Assembly: GCF_009829325.1 (NCBI RefSeq)
Contig: NZ_VUOS01000007.1
Coordinates: 124,001-188,000 of the forward strand
Length of the DNA: 64,000 nt
DNA from: Nocardia sp. CY41
GTDB lineage: Bacteria > Actinomycetota > Actinomycetes > Mycobacteriales > Mycobacteriaceae
Direction of reading: 5' to 3'
The notes below the pieces were generated by a model that saw only the letters and a program-made list of their open reading frames with translations, was not told the origin of the DNA and did no database searches. The position numbers and the translations under genes were made by a program. Of this stretch, positions 29,656 through 37,254 are shown one piece after another; the first letter of the stretch is position 1; every line of letters starts with the position of its first letter.

Positions 29656-29819
29656 CCGAGACCCGAACCTGCGCCGGCTGCGGCCGCACCGGCACTCGGC
29701 AGTTCACCCGCGTGAGCAACCCGGAGACCGGCGCGGTGGAGTGGCGGTGCCTTTCGTGGGCGGCGTGCCGGGATCGTGCCGCGGCCCGCGATGAGTCTGA
29801 GGGCGGTGAGGCGCTGTGA
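29652..29819 (+). CDS. Small zinc-ribbon protein (55 aa)
   Basis: GTG at 29652 overlaps the upstream stop. CAGCG near the N-terminus and two later cysteines (WRCLSWAACRDR) make a four-cysteine zinc site. Stop overlaps the next GTG. Unknown role. Confidence 0.55.
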   Translation: MTETRTCAGCGRTGTRQFTRVSNPETGAVEWRCLSWAACRDRAAARDESEGGEAL

Positions 29820-30226
29820 GTCCTCAAAACGTCCGGAGACACCAGACCCCCACCGTTCGGCCCGCCACGGGCAAGCCAGACGGCCGCATGGGCGGTCCCG
29901 TCCCGCACTCCCAGCACCCCGCAGGGTGGTACCGCACCATGGACCGCGGGTTCGCCGTCGACCACTTCGGGTTCCCCGCCCTCCCACGCCGCGGAGAACG
30001 TCACACCGCCCCCGACGGCAGCGTGTGGGAGTTCGACCTCACCGGCACCGACTGGTGGGAGCTGGCCGAGTACTCGTCTGCCGAGTGGCTTCTGGATCGC
30101 TTGTCGCACGCCTTGAAGCGGGCCGGGGATGCCGAGTCCACGTTTCAGTTCAACCTCCGCTACTGGCGGCCCGTCGCCGAGCGGCTCCTCGAAGAGTTCG
30201 ACATCACCGAAAGGCCCAGCGAATGA
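29816..30226 (+). CDS. Hypothetical protein (136 aa)
   Basis: GTGA start. A basic, poorly structured N-terminal 40 residues, then a Trp/Tyr-rich region (WEFDLTGTDWWELAEYSSAEWLL) and a helical end. No recognised domain. Coupled to the next gene by ATGA. Confidence 0.55.
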   Translation: MSPQNVRRHQTPTVRPATGKPDGRMGGPVPHSQHPAGWYRTMDRGFAVDHFGFPALPRRGERHTAPDGSVWEFDLTGTDWWELAEYSSAEWLLDRLSHALKRAGDAESTFQFNLRYWRPVAERLLEEFDITERPSE

Positions 30227-30486
30227 GCGCAACCAGCAAGCCTTCCTGGGCTTGGTCGTCTGTCGATGATCCGGACCCGCACTACCCGAAATGCGACCGG
30301 TGCGAAGCGTTCGCCCGATGGGCGGTAGCCCGCGCCGAAGGAACTTTCGACATACGCGGCGACCTTGAGTTCATCACCCGATGGTTCGCCTGCGGCACAC
30401 ACCTCAACCGAATCCTCACCGACGAAGAGTGGCAGCTCGACGTGGTGCACGTGTACGACCTGACCAAACCACCGGAGCGGGCATGA
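30223..30486 (+). CDS. Hypothetical protein with CxxC motif (87 aa)
   Basis: ATGA start. Contains CDRCEAF near residue 24 and 'WFACGTHLNRIL' near 54, giving three Cys and one His for a possible metal site. Aspartate-rich C-terminus. Unknown. Confidence 0.55.
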   Translation: MSATSKPSWAWSSVDDPDPHYPKCDRCEAFARWAVARAEGTFDIRGDLEFITRWFACGTHLNRILTDEEWQLDVVHVYDLTKPPERA

Positions 30487-30863
30487 CCGACAACAGATCG
30501 AATGACCGCGAGACCCTCCGGCTAATCGACCGTGCCCTGTGGGTCGACCACGGTGACGGCAACCTCGACGCCCTCACCTTCGAACTGCCGATCTGGGCGG
30601 ACGAGTGGGCGGAACGCATCGTGGCAGCCGTCAACGGGCGCCCGGTGATCACCACCGACGAGGAGCTGGACGAACTACCGGACGGCACGGTGATCCTGGA
30701 CGCCAACGAGGAATTCCACCGCCTGAACCCCTACGGCTTGAGCGAATCTCGGACCTGGTTCCCGGCGTGGCTGACCGGTAACGCGTACGCGACCGACTTC
30801 GGGCAGGACCCGGAACTGCCAGCCGTCGTCCTGTGGGAGCCCGAGCAGGAGGCCGGCGAATGA
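30483..30863 (+). CDS. Hypothetical protein (126 aa)
   Basis: An acidic, soluble 126-residue protein coupled by ATGA on both sides. Stretch 'ITTDEELDELPDGTVILDANEEFHRL' is typical of small actinobacterial and phage proteins of unknown function. No catalytic motif seen. Confidence 0.55.
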   Translation: MTDNRSNDRETLRLIDRALWVDHGDGNLDALTFELPIWADEWAERIVAAVNGRPVITTDEELDELPDGTVILDANEEFHRLNPYGLSESRTWFPAWLTGNAYATDFGQDPELPAVVLWEPEQEAGE

Positions 30864-31219
30864 GCACCCGAGACCAGCTCGCCCGCGTCATCTCCGATCA
30901 TCAGCTCACCGGCCGCATCAGCATCGGCTGCAGGGGCTGCCCCGGGTTGGAGTTCATGCACGAGGGTGACCACGCCGAGCATGTGGCGGACATGATCACC
31001 GAACAGTTCCTGGTCGTCCCCCAGAGCGACGTGATCGGCCTGGAGTACGGGTATCGACGCGGAGATAGCGCCCCGGTCCTGCCTGCGTGGGACGCCGACG
31101 GAGCAGTGCGAAAGGCGGTCGCCGAGGTCCGGAACGGCTACCGCAATGCGGCGGCGCTGGAGCGAACCACGTTGTCGTGGTCGGTTATCCCAATCCCCGA
31201 GGGCGGAGAGACCCGATGA
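30860..31219 (+). CDS. Hypothetical protein (119 aa)
   Basis: ATGA start. Contains 'CRGCPGLEF ... EGDHAEHVADMI' with Cys and His residues that could bind a metal, then a mixed alpha/beta C-terminal part. This opening resembles unnamed actinophage proteins; function unknown. Confidence 0.55.
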   Translation: MSTRDQLARVISDHQLTGRISIGCRGCPGLEFMHEGDHAEHVADMITEQFLVVPQSDVIGLEYGYRRGDSAPVLPAWDADGAVRKAVAEVRNGYRNAAALERTTLSWSVIPIPEGGETR

Positions 31220-31350
31220 CCAACGATGAGACCTGTCCGGTCTGTGGACATTCTTGGGATGAGCACGACGGGATGGGCGATTGCCACCACCTGGACGCCC
31301 GGACCTTGACCGGTCTGTGTCGTTGCAGCGATCGGCGGGTGCAGCCGTGA
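31216..31350 (+). CDS. Small zinc-binding protein (44 aa)
   Basis: ATGA start. CPVCGHSWDEHD followed by DCHHLD and LCRCSD gives several possible zinc ligands in 44 residues. Stop overlaps the next GTG. Probably nucleic-acid or protein binding. Confidence 0.55.
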   Translation: MTNDETCPVCGHSWDEHDGMGDCHHLDARTLTGLCRCSDRRVQP

Positions 31351-31745
31351 CTGAACCGAACTTCGAGCTGTCCTTCCTCGAGACCTCCGCACGTGAGGCG
31401 GACGCGGAGGGCCGAACCCTGGTCATCGACCCGGGGTATGTGTTCGAGGCGCTGGAGAAGCTCGCCGAAGCACGGAAGGCGATCGACGAGATGCAGACCG
31501 CGCACGAATCCCAGCTGACCCGCATGGCCAAGGAGCGGGCGCGACTCCAGCGGAAGGTAGACCGGTTGGAGGCTGCGCAGCGTCCCCCACTCGGGTACGT
31601 CGTCGTCTCCCGCAACCCCGACACCGGGCAGATGCAAACCCATGGTCGCGTCCACGAGAAGCGTGAGGACGCCGAGGGGTGGCTGCAATGGGTGGAGCAG
31701 TACGCCGTAGCTCGCTGGCGCGGCGAGGTCAGGGAGGTGCGGTGA
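31347..31745 (+). CDS. Coiled-coil protein (132 aa)
   Basis: GTGA start. Residues 30-78 are a strong coiled coil (ALEKLAEARKAIDEMQTAHE ... RKVDRLEAAQ), followed by a small beta-rich domain (GYVVVSRNPDTGQMQTHGRV). Directly upstream of the RuvC-like resolvase. Unknown. Confidence 0.55.
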   Translation: MTEPNFELSFLETSAREADAEGRTLVIDPGYVFEALEKLAEARKAIDEMQTAHESQLTRMAKERARLQRKVDRLEAAQRPPLGYVVVSRNPDTGQMQTHGRVHEKREDAEGWLQWVEQYAVARWRGEVREVR

Positions 31746-32296
31746 CCCAGTTCGGTTCCGTCGTCGGCTTGGATCTGTCGCTCACCTCCACCGGCATCGC
31801 CGTGTACCCCGAAAGCAGGCCCGCCCCCTGGGTCGGCACCATCGGATCGGTCGGCAAGAAGGGCGACCCCTGGGCAGCGCGTTACCGCCGTCTCGGCGAC
31901 CTGGCCGGGCGCATCATCACCGCCGTGCCCGAGGGCGCGCTCGTCGTGATGGAGGCACCGTCGTACGGGTCGGCCACCGGCTCCCAGCACGATCGTTCTG
32001 GGCTGTGGTGGATGGTGTTCGATCTGCTCGCCGGAACCACACGGACGGTGCTCCCGGTTGAGCCGACTGTCCGCGCGAAATACGCCACGGGCAAGGGCAA
32101 CGCGAGCAAGGACGCCGTGTTGGCCGCCGCGGTGCGCCGCTACCCGAACATCGCGATCGACGGCAACGACACGGCCGACGCGGTGGTGCTGATGGCAATC
32201 GGCTGCCGCCTGTTGGGTGAGCCGATCGACGACCCCATGCCCGCGGTGAACCTGGCCGCGCTGGCGAAACTCCCGAGCCTCGAGGAGGCGGCGTGA
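31742..32296 (+). CDS. RuvC-like Holliday junction resolvase
   Basis: A 184-residue RNase H-fold nuclease that would cut branched DNA arising in recombination or before packaging. Catalytic acidic residues fit the RuvC pattern: Asp11 in VVGLDLSLTSTG, Glu71 in VVMEAPS, and Asp143/Asp146 in GNDTADAVVL. 'KGNASKDAV' near 119 is also typical. GTGA-coupled. It complements the exonuclease and annealing pair upstream. Confidence 0.85.
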   Translation: MTQFGSVVGLDLSLTSTGIAVYPESRPAPWVGTIGSVGKKGDPWAARYRRLGDLAGRIITAVPEGALVVMEAPSYGSATGSQHDRSGLWWMVFDLLAGTTRTVLPVEPTVRAKYATGKGNASKDAVLAAAVRRYPNIAIDGNDTADAVVLMAIGCRLLGEPIDDPMPAVNLAALAKLPSLEEAA

Positions 32297-32532
32297 CCGT
32301 CTTTGACCGCATCCGTGCCCGCATCAAAGCCGACGAGGAGATCGACGACCAGCTCCCGTGTGATGAGACTCTGGAGGGTGCCCGCGCGGAGATCGTCGGG
32401 GAGATCCTGAAGATCGCCGAACACTGGCGGGACAAGGCCGAGGATTGGGGGCCGGAGGAGTCGTTCACGGCGTTGCGGGACATCGTGTGTCAGCAGATCC
32501 TGGAGTTGCTGGATGGAGAGCTGTGGACGTGA
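32293..32532 (+). CDS. Small acidic helical protein (79 aa)
   Basis: GTGA start after the resolvase. A 79-residue helical product (EGARAEIVGEILKIAEHWRDKAEDW). It ends the coupled block; an 85-bp gap with promoter-like and hairpin elements follows. Confidence 0.55.
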   Translation: MTVFDRIRARIKADEEIDDQLPCDETLEGARAEIVGEILKIAEHWRDKAEDWGPEESFTALRDIVCQQILELLDGELWT

Positions 32533-32549
32533 AATGTGCTCTCACCTGG

Positions 32550-32591
32550 TAAAATTGAGCGTGGCCGGGGGCTTCCAGACACCCCGGCCAC
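32550..32591 (+). promoter_or_regulatory. Internal promoter candidate followed by a strong hairpin
   Basis: TAAAAT (32550-32555) is a good -10, but no clear -35 is seen. From 32561 a perfect 10-bp stem GTGGCCGGGG / CCCCGGCCAC (32582-32591) would form at the very 5' end of the transcript, upstream of the gene at 32618. It may be a terminator/attenuator or an mRNA-stabilising cap. Confidence 0.5.
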
Positions 32592-32617
32592 TGACCGAAT
32601 CGCGAGAGGATTCGACC

Positions 32618-33112
32618 ATGACCAATGCTACCGAGACCCGGAGCTTCCATATCGGGGACATCCTGAGTGTGACCTCAGGGAAGCTCGTCTCGCCCCGCCA
32701 CGTCGACGGCATCTACGACCTGCTCGGCTGGATGACCGGCGAGAAGCCCATGACCCACCAGCTTCCCCGTCTGTCCCGTGAATGCGCGCCGTCCCTGTGT
32801 GAGCAGTTCCCCGACCTCGCCGCCCTGGAGGTGCCGAAAGGGTTGAACTCGGAGGAAAAGGTGCTGTTCTGGCTCGGCGCACAGGAACCGGAATACGGCA
32901 CCCGCCGAGAGGTCGCGCCACTGCGCCCGGGGGAGCACACCTCCATCGACCCGATCACGGAGATGCGGATGAACCACCCGCACGTGCAGATCCTCCCCGC
33001 CGTGTCCCTGGACGGGATGTCGGACATCAGGGAGGCTGCCGCCCGGACGGCCGAGGCGTTGAAGCGAGTGATTGAGTCCGCGCGGGACGACGAGGAAGGA
33101 TCTCAGGCATGA
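32618..33112 (+). CDS. Actinophage early protein (DUF7736-like)
   Basis: A 164-residue protein whose start region (FHIGDILSVTSGKLVSPRHVDGIYDLLGWM ... THQLPRLSRECAPSL) I associate with a domain of unknown function common in actinobacteriophages, which I recall as DUF7736. The C-terminal part contains 'HTSIDPITEMRMNHP' then a helix. ATG at 32618 after GAGAGGATTC. It starts a new coupled block and has its own leader hairpin, so it may be highly expressed. Confidence 0.65.
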   Translation: MTNATETRSFHIGDILSVTSGKLVSPRHVDGIYDLLGWMTGEKPMTHQLPRLSRECAPSLCEQFPDLAALEVPKGLNSEEKVLFWLGAQEPEYGTRREVAPLRPGEHTSIDPITEMRMNHPHVQILPAVSLDGMSDIREAAARTAEALKRVIESARDDEEGSQA

Positions 33113-33360
33113 CGTACAAGGCGACATGCCCGGTGTGTGGCCTGCACTCGTCGAATCTCTTCTACACGGGCGTGTGCACGAACCGGTGCGGTGTCCCGCC
33201 CGAGCCCAAGACGGTCCGCCTGGAGATCGCCATCGGCGGCGAGCTTGTGGAGGCTGGTATGCCGCCGCTGATCTCCGCGATGAAGGAAATCGCTACCGCT
33301 GCCATCGGTGCCGGCATGTCTGCATCCCTCCTGGTTGATGACGAGGAGGTTCGATCGTGA
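33109..33360 (+). CDS. Zinc-ribbon hypothetical protein (83 aa)
   Basis: ATGA start. CPVCGLHSS and CTNRCG near the N-terminus form a four-cysteine zinc ribbon. The rest is amphipathic (MPPLISAMKEIATAAIGAGMSAS). Coupled to the next gene by GTGA. Confidence 0.55.
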   Translation: MTYKATCPVCGLHSSNLFYTGVCTNRCGVPPEPKTVRLEIAIGGELVEAGMPPLISAMKEIATAAIGAGMSASLLVDDEEVRS

Positions 33361-33827
33361 CCGCCGACCCCCTGTCCCGTCTCCGGGCTGGACTCGCCGA
33401 GGACGAGCGGATAGCGCGAGCGGCGTGCGACTCGGCCCGGGCTGACACCGACGGTGACGCTGGAGAGTGGTTTGTCGACGGGGAAGACGTCGGCAGCGCT
33501 GGAGTGACGTGCGGTTTCCCGCAACGCTCCATCTACGACACGGGTACCGGCCTGCATGGGATCGTTTGCTACAACGAGGGCTATCCGCATGTGGAGCAGG
33601 CGCGCCACATCGCCCGCCAAGACCCGAAGGCCACACTGGACCGGGTGGAGGCGATACGGAAGGTGATCGCCGACTACGAGCGCAGGCTGCCGTCCTCCGA
33701 TGATCCCGCATTGGAGGACGCGGAGTACCGCGCATCATGGATGGGGTATCGGGTCGCTGGCGAACTGTTCCTGCGTGCCCTGGCCTCCATCTACCCCGAG
33801 CCCACCGACGAGACGGAGAACCCGTGA
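33357..33827 (+). CDS. DUF6221-like protein
   Basis: A 156-residue protein with the layout I recall for DUF6221, a family frequent in actinobacteria and their phages: 'AEDERIARAACDSA' at the start, and 'ARHIARQDPKATLDRVEAIRKVIADYE' near residues 82-108. Function unknown. GTGA start and GTGA-coupled end. Confidence 0.65.
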   Translation: MTADPLSRLRAGLAEDERIARAACDSARADTDGDAGEWFVDGEDVGSAGVTCGFPQRSIYDTGTGLHGIVCYNEGYPHVEQARHIARQDPKATLDRVEAIRKVIADYERRLPSSDDPALEDAEYRASWMGYRVAGELFLRALASIYPEPTDETENP

Positions 33828-34105
33828 GCGCACTGGAGAAGATCACACGGGCCGAGCTGTGGCGCGCATGGGACCCGGATGATGAGTGGCGGCAGGTCGG
33901 GGAATGGGAGAGCCAGCCGCCGCTGAGCGAACTGCGCGAGGGCCTGGCCGTGACGGTGGACTACCCCACTGGTCGCCGGATCTCGTTCCGGGTCGTCGGC
34001 GGCGCGATGGAGCAGGAATGGGAACACCCCGCCCCCCTGGGGTCCAAGTCGATCATCGAGGCCCTGTCGCGCATCGCCGCCGAGGACGGAGGATCAACCC
34101 CATGA
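33824..34105 (+). CDS. Hypothetical protein (93 aa)
   Basis: GTGA start. A small alpha/beta protein with Trp-rich N-terminus (LWRAWDPDDEWRQVGEWE) and a helical C-terminus. Coupled by ATGA to the next gene. Unknown. Confidence 0.5.
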   Translation: MSALEKITRAELWRAWDPDDEWRQVGEWESQPPLSELREGLAVTVDYPTGRRISFRVVGGAMEQEWEHPAPLGSKSIIEALSRIAAEDGGSTP

Positions 34106-34284
34106 CCCCACCACGCGAAGGCGACACCTTCACCCACAACGGCGAAACCTACGTCTGGGGCCGTCCTGTGGGCCCTGCCGACTTCGGTATGGTCCCGACC
34201 CCACCGCCCGGCCTGGCCGAGTCGTGGGGGACCGCAGAGGCGGCGTGGGACGTCTCTCTCGGCGACTCGAGTTCGTCCCCCTGA
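34102..34284 (+). CDS. Small hypothetical protein (60 aa)
   Basis: ATGA start. Contains 'REGDTFTHNGETYVWGRPVGP', a short beta-hairpin-like pattern, then a Pro/Ser-rich tail. Promoter P1 (34266-34295) lies across its 3' end. Confidence 0.5.
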   Translation: MTPPREGDTFTHNGETYVWGRPVGPADFGMVPTPPPGLAESWGTAEAAWDVSLGDSSSSP

Positions 34285-34335
34285 TCCGCTACTCTTCTCC
34301 GTGGAGACAACCAGTCCGCATCGCTGCCGCACTGG

Positions 34336-34365
34336 CAAGGCCACCTCGAAACCGGGGTGGCCTTG
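34336..34365 (+). terminator. Hairpin after promoter P1
   Basis: CAAGGCCACC (34336-34345) pairs with GGTGGCCTTG (34356-34365) around a 10-base loop, followed by GTCATTT. It has the same AAGGCC/GGCCTT style as other terminators here but a weak T-tract. It would end a transcript starting near 34302. Confidence 0.6.
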
Positions 34366-34456
34366 GTCATTTCCGGGGGCTCGAGTTTGTCGGCGGCCAC
34401 GGCTATCGTGGGAGACGCATTGTCCAGATGCATCGCGACCCCAGCTGGCGCACCCC

Positions 34457-34485
34457 CTAAGCCCACCTTTCCCGAGGTGGCTTAG
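34457..34485 (+). terminator. Hairpin after promoter P2
   Basis: CTAAGCC-C-ACCT (34457-34468) pairs with AGGTGGCTTAG (34475-34485), with one bulged C. It lies about 45 bases after the expected P2 start, giving a short RNA of about 70 nt. Followed by TTGCGTTC. Confidence 0.6.
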
Positions 34486-34601
34486 TTGCGTTCAGGGGCG
34501 AGCTACATCACCCCTGACCGGGCGGTTCGGCGACTCGAGTTCGACAGCGAAGATCGATAGAATGGCAACCGGTACGCAACCCCTTGCTGTGGAGGTCTTG
34601 C

Positions 34602-35306
34602 ATGTCGGAGCTGGAGCACGAATGCCGCCAAGGCCGGCGATGCAAAGCGCGCGTGCGGGACAGCGAAGGGCAATTCCGCGGCAACGGAGTAGAGCGACCG
34701 GACGCGCTCTGTCGGCCGTGCGAAGAATCCGCGTTCGAAGCCATCAGATGTCTGGACGACGACTACGGGGAGTTGGCGGCCGCGCGCGGCGAGCAGAACT
34801 CGACGGTGTCTGGCCCGAAGGTATCTGGCAGTTCGGAACTCCCCGTGCCAATCTCCCTCGCTGTGGACACGCTGATGACCGAGATCAGCGAAGAAGCGGC
34901 ACGCTGGGCCCGGCGCCTTCCAGGCGACGACCCCTACCAGGTTGCTGACTGCCTCACGAAGATCTGCGCGAACCTCGGCACGATCGTCGATATGCCGCCT
35001 CGGCAGTTCACGATCTGGTCACCGCATCCGGACGGCGGCGACGGAATGACGACCACCGTCTTCGACGGAGTGGACGGGGTTCTGCGACTATCCAGACTCC
35101 ACTACCGCGCCCAACAGGTGCTCGGCATCGTCGAGACCACAACATTCCTCCCGGACCCATGCCCGCACTGCGCCCGCAAGGCCCTCGCCGCCTCGAAGGA
35201 TCAAGAGCGGGTCACCTGCAAGGGTTGCCGGATCGTATGGGACAAGAGCCATTTCGCGTTGCTGAGCAACGTGCTCGACTTCGAACGGAAGGTCGCGAAG
35301 GTATGA
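34602..35306 (+). CDS. Zinc-binding hypothetical protein (234 aa)
   Basis: ATG at 34602 after TGGAGG, served by promoter P3. N-terminal cysteines (HECRQGRRCKA ... LCRPCEES, residues 5-45) and a C-terminal zinc ribbon (CPHCARKAL ... CKGC, about 189-212) flank a helical middle (residues 85-130). The overall layout resembles actinophage proteins of unknown function that may bind DNA. ATGA-coupled to an HTH protein, suggesting a regulatory pair. Confidence 0.6.
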   Translation: MSELEHECRQGRRCKARVRDSEGQFRGNGVERPDALCRPCEESAFEAIRCLDDDYGELAAARGEQNSTVSGPKVSGSSELPVPISLAVDTLMTEISEEAARWARRLPGDDPYQVADCLTKICANLGTIVDMPPRQFTIWSPHPDGGDGMTTTVFDGVDGVLRLSRLHYRAQQVLGIVETTTFLPDPCPHCARKALAASKDQERVTCKGCRIVWDKSHFALLSNVLDFERKVAKV

Positions 35307-35662
35307 AGAACGACCTATGGCCTTTCCCTGCCGACACCGCGCTCGAGCGTGCCCGCCGGATCGCGCACTCCTACCGTCACGCCCTAATGTCCGTAGCCCC
35401 CGAGCTGTGCCGCCAGTTGGACGACAAGGCCGTCGAACTGGGGCAGGGCTGGGTACGACCGTTCGAAACCGACCTGGTCGACCTGGACGAGGCGCTTACC
35501 GCGGAGGCGATCGGCGAGATCCTGTCGGTGTCAGCACGTACCGTACGGCTGTGGGGATACCGCGGCCACATCGAACGACTCGGCGAGGAAGGACGGCCGC
35601 TGTACCGGTTCTCGGACGTGCTGGATTACCTCGCACGGACACGCCAGAAGCGCTCCGCGTGA
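35303..35662 (+). CDS. HTH DNA-binding protein (MerR/excisionase type)
   Basis: A 119-residue protein. Residues 62-118 form a MerR-like or excisionase helix-turn-helix (LDEALTAEAIGEILSVSARTVRLWGYRGHI ... YRFSDVLDYLART). The N-terminal half is helical. Such proteins can serve as excisionase/RDF-like factors or transcription regulators. It is far from the integrase, which argues mildly against an RDF role. Confidence 0.7.
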   Translation: MKNDLWPFPADTALERARRIAHSYRHALMSVAPELCRQLDDKAVELGQGWVRPFETDLVDLDEALTAEAIGEILSVSARTVRLWGYRGHIERLGEEGRPLYRFSDVLDYLARTRQKRSA

Positions 35663-35761
35663 CTTGGCGAGGTCTCGTGATACCTTGATGGCACGCGCAG
35701 CATGCGCATTTCCCGGATGGATGTTCCGGAACTCCCGAAATTCGATCCGTTTGGAGTTCCC

Positions 35762-36007
35762 ATGCAGAACATCACCATCGGCCGCTACAAGCCCGGCCAG
35801 TGCACCGCGACCCGCATCCACCACGACGACGACGGCAACGAAGTCTCCCGCGAGGAATTCGACCCGCATGCAGGTTGGATCGAGGGCATCCGCGACGACG
35901 GCACCAGCTGGATCATGTTCATGGACGCCAACGGATCACCGCAGTGCTTCTGGCCGCAGCGCGAGCCGGACGGCGCGGTTGTCGGCGACGCCATCGAACT
36001 GACGTAG
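35762..36007 (+). CDS. Hypothetical protein (81 aa)
   Basis: I chose the ATG at 35762, 8 bases after TTTGGAG; an in-frame ATG at 35702 lacks such a site. The 81-residue product is beta-rich and acidic (YKPGQCTATRIHHDDDGNE ... GTSWIMFMDANGSPQCFW). Stands alone between two gaps, followed by a structured element. Confidence 0.55.
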   Translation: MQNITIGRYKPGQCTATRIHHDDDGNEVSREEFDPHAGWIEGIRDDGTSWIMFMDANGSPQCFWPQREPDGAVVGDAIELT

Positions 36008-36018
36008 CCCCCCATTCC

Positions 36019-36096
36019 CCGCAGCGCGCACGCCCGATCGACCCGCGGGGCGGCAGCACCCAGAACCCACAGCCTGAGAGCTGCCGCGCGCTGCGG
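36019..36096 (+). ncRNA. Candidate structured RNA or 3' UTR element
   Basis: A perfect 11-bp stem CCGCAGCGCGC (36019-36029) / GCGCGCTGCGG (36086-36096) encloses an inner 6-bp stem GGCAGC (36052-36057) / GCTGCC (36080-36085), which stacks directly on the outer 3' strand. The 22-base side segment can form a short third stem, giving a three-way-junction shape. It lies in a 180-bp gap without a gene. No T-tract follows, so a plain terminator is not obvious. Confidence 0.4.
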
Positions 36097-36187
36097 CCCC
36101 TTCTCTGCGAAGTATTCGGCATTTCCGAACAGTTCGCCGGGTGACCTGCGGATTCCTTTTTCATCGGTAACCGACAAGGAGCCTCCT

Positions 36188-36277
36188 GTGGACCTGTACG
36201 CCGTTATCGACGCGATCCTCGCTCCACTGGCCGAGGACATCCGGCGGGCCTACGAGCACTTCGCCCGGCAGCGCTGA
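36188..36277 (+). CDS. Micro-protein (29 aa)
   Basis: GTG at 36188 after AAGGAGCCTCCT. The 29-residue amphipathic helical product (LYAVIDAILAPLAEDIRRAYE) has a strong RBS. Its TGA overlaps an ATG that opens only an 11-codon frame. Confidence 0.45.
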   Translation: MDLYAVIDAILAPLAEDIRRAYEHFARQR

Positions 36278-36330
36278 TGGCCGACGCCGAACAACCGTGG
36301 TTGGGTTCCTGACACGAAAGGTGGGTCCTG

Positions 36331-36441
36331 ATGCTCGATCTGACCGTGTTGTCCGCCCTGGTTCGCCTGTTCTGCCATCCCGCTCCCGCGAAGACGTTGG
36401 AGCTTGCGTACACGGCACCGATCGCGGTGTGGCCGCTGTGA
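36331..36441 (+). CDS. Micro-protein (36 aa)
   Basis: ATG at 36331 after AAGGTGGG. The 36-residue product is hydrophobic at the N-terminus (LDLTVLSALVRLFC), and its stop overlaps the next GTG (GTGA). Coupling supports translation; function unknown. Confidence 0.45.
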   Translation: MLDLTVLSALVRLFCHPAPAKTLELAYTAPIAVWPL

Positions 36442-36827
36442 GCGACTGGGACGACGAGGACGACCTCAAGCCCGGCTTCTGGGACCGCCTGTCCTCGCTG
36501 AGACGCCGGACCAAGCGCCGCGCAGGCCGCGCACTCAGGGCGATACGGCTGTCCCGCTGGGCCGACGCCCTGGACCCGCCCCTGACGCCGTGGTGGTTCC
36601 GCCGCCCTCTGGGCTACCCCGAGGCATTCGCGGACCCCGACGAGCCCGCAGAGGACTACACAGGGCTCTACGACCACTTCGAGGACGTCCTGATCTCCCA
36701 GATGCGTTTCGTGGACAACATGAAGCGCGACAAGCTCACCCGCGAGGTGTTCACCAACCCTGACCCGGATATGGCGGGCCGGTGCGTGGAGGAGCTTCGT
36801 TGGATGAACGCCGAGGGGCGTCGGTGA
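36438..36827 (+). CDS. Hypothetical protein (129 aa)
   Basis: GTGA start. An acidic start, a basic Arg-rich segment (SLRRRTKRRAGRALRAIRLSR, residues 17-38) and an acidic C-terminal half with 'EDYTGLYDHFEDVLISQMRF'. Soluble; no recognised domain. Coupled at its end to a micro-protein. Confidence 0.55.
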   Translation: MSDWDDEDDLKPGFWDRLSSLRRRTKRRAGRALRAIRLSRWADALDPPLTPWWFRRPLGYPEAFADPDEPAEDYTGLYDHFEDVLISQMRFVDNMKRDKLTREVFTNPDPDMAGRCVEELRWMNAEGRR

Positions 36828-36928
36828 AGTACTGGCTGGCCCGCTATCTCCGCCGCTGGGCCGACCACCTCGTCCCTCCCGCACCGCCTATCGCGCACAT
36901 GGAGGCGGTGAAGGTGCCCAACAGCTAA
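36824..36928 (+). CDS. Micro-protein (34 aa)
   Basis: GTGA start. A short basic amphipathic product (KYWLARYLRRWADHLVPPAPP). It ends the coupled block with TAA, followed by an 86-bp gap. Confidence 0.45.
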   Translation: MKYWLARYLRRWADHLVPPAPPIAHMEAVKVPNS

Positions 36929-37014
36929 GCCCTCGTGTTCTACGACCGAATGACTGGGGAGATGTTCGGGTGTTGTGGGCATACCGCTCCGAAGCCACGA
37001 GAAGAGGCCAACTG

Positions 37015-37254
37015 ATGCCGGAACTGCCCAAGCTCGTCACGCTCGACCTGGCGAAGAAGAAGCTGTTCATCGATGGTGTCGAGTTCCCGTGGCACATCAG
37101 CGAAGAGGGCCCGACGCTGCACACCCGCACCGGCCAGCATGATCTCCGCAGGGTCACCCTGACCTTCTACGCGGAGGACGCCGAGGTGATCCCCGCTAAC
37201 TCCCAGGGGAGTGCGGAGAAACCGCAGGTGGCACTCCTGAAGGAGAGCAACTGA
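37015..37254 (+). CDS. Hypothetical protein (79 aa)
   Basis: ATG at 37015 preceded by AGAAGAGG. The first 58 residues look like a small beta-barrel (PKLVTLDLAKKKLFIDGVEF ... RRVTLTFYAEDAEVI) often found in actinophage small proteins; the tail is polar. Its last base is the first of the next gene. Confidence 0.6.
   Translation: MPELPKLVTLDLAKKKLFIDGVEFPWHISEEGPTLHTRTGQHDLRRVTLTFYAEDAEVIPANSQGSAEKPQVALLKESN

Larger units (their letters stand above)
34266..34563 (+). promoter_or_regulatory. Three tandem promoters with identical architecture, two followed by hairpins
   Basis: CTCGAG, exactly 18 bases, then a TANNNT hexamer occurs three times: P1 34266-34271/TACTCT 34290-34295; P2 34380-34385/TATCGT 34404-34409; P3 34534-34539/TAGAAT 34558-34563. 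Each CTCGAG is followed by TT(C/T)G(A/T)C. The -35 is not the usual TTGACA type, so an activator or alternative sigma factor may be involved. P1 and P2 run into hairpins and would make roughly 70-75-nt RNAs; P3 drives the gene at 34602. Confidence 0.6.

Noticed and set aside
36277..36312. An 11-codon frame starting in the TGATG after the 36188 micro-gene
   Set aside because: Too short to call a gene.
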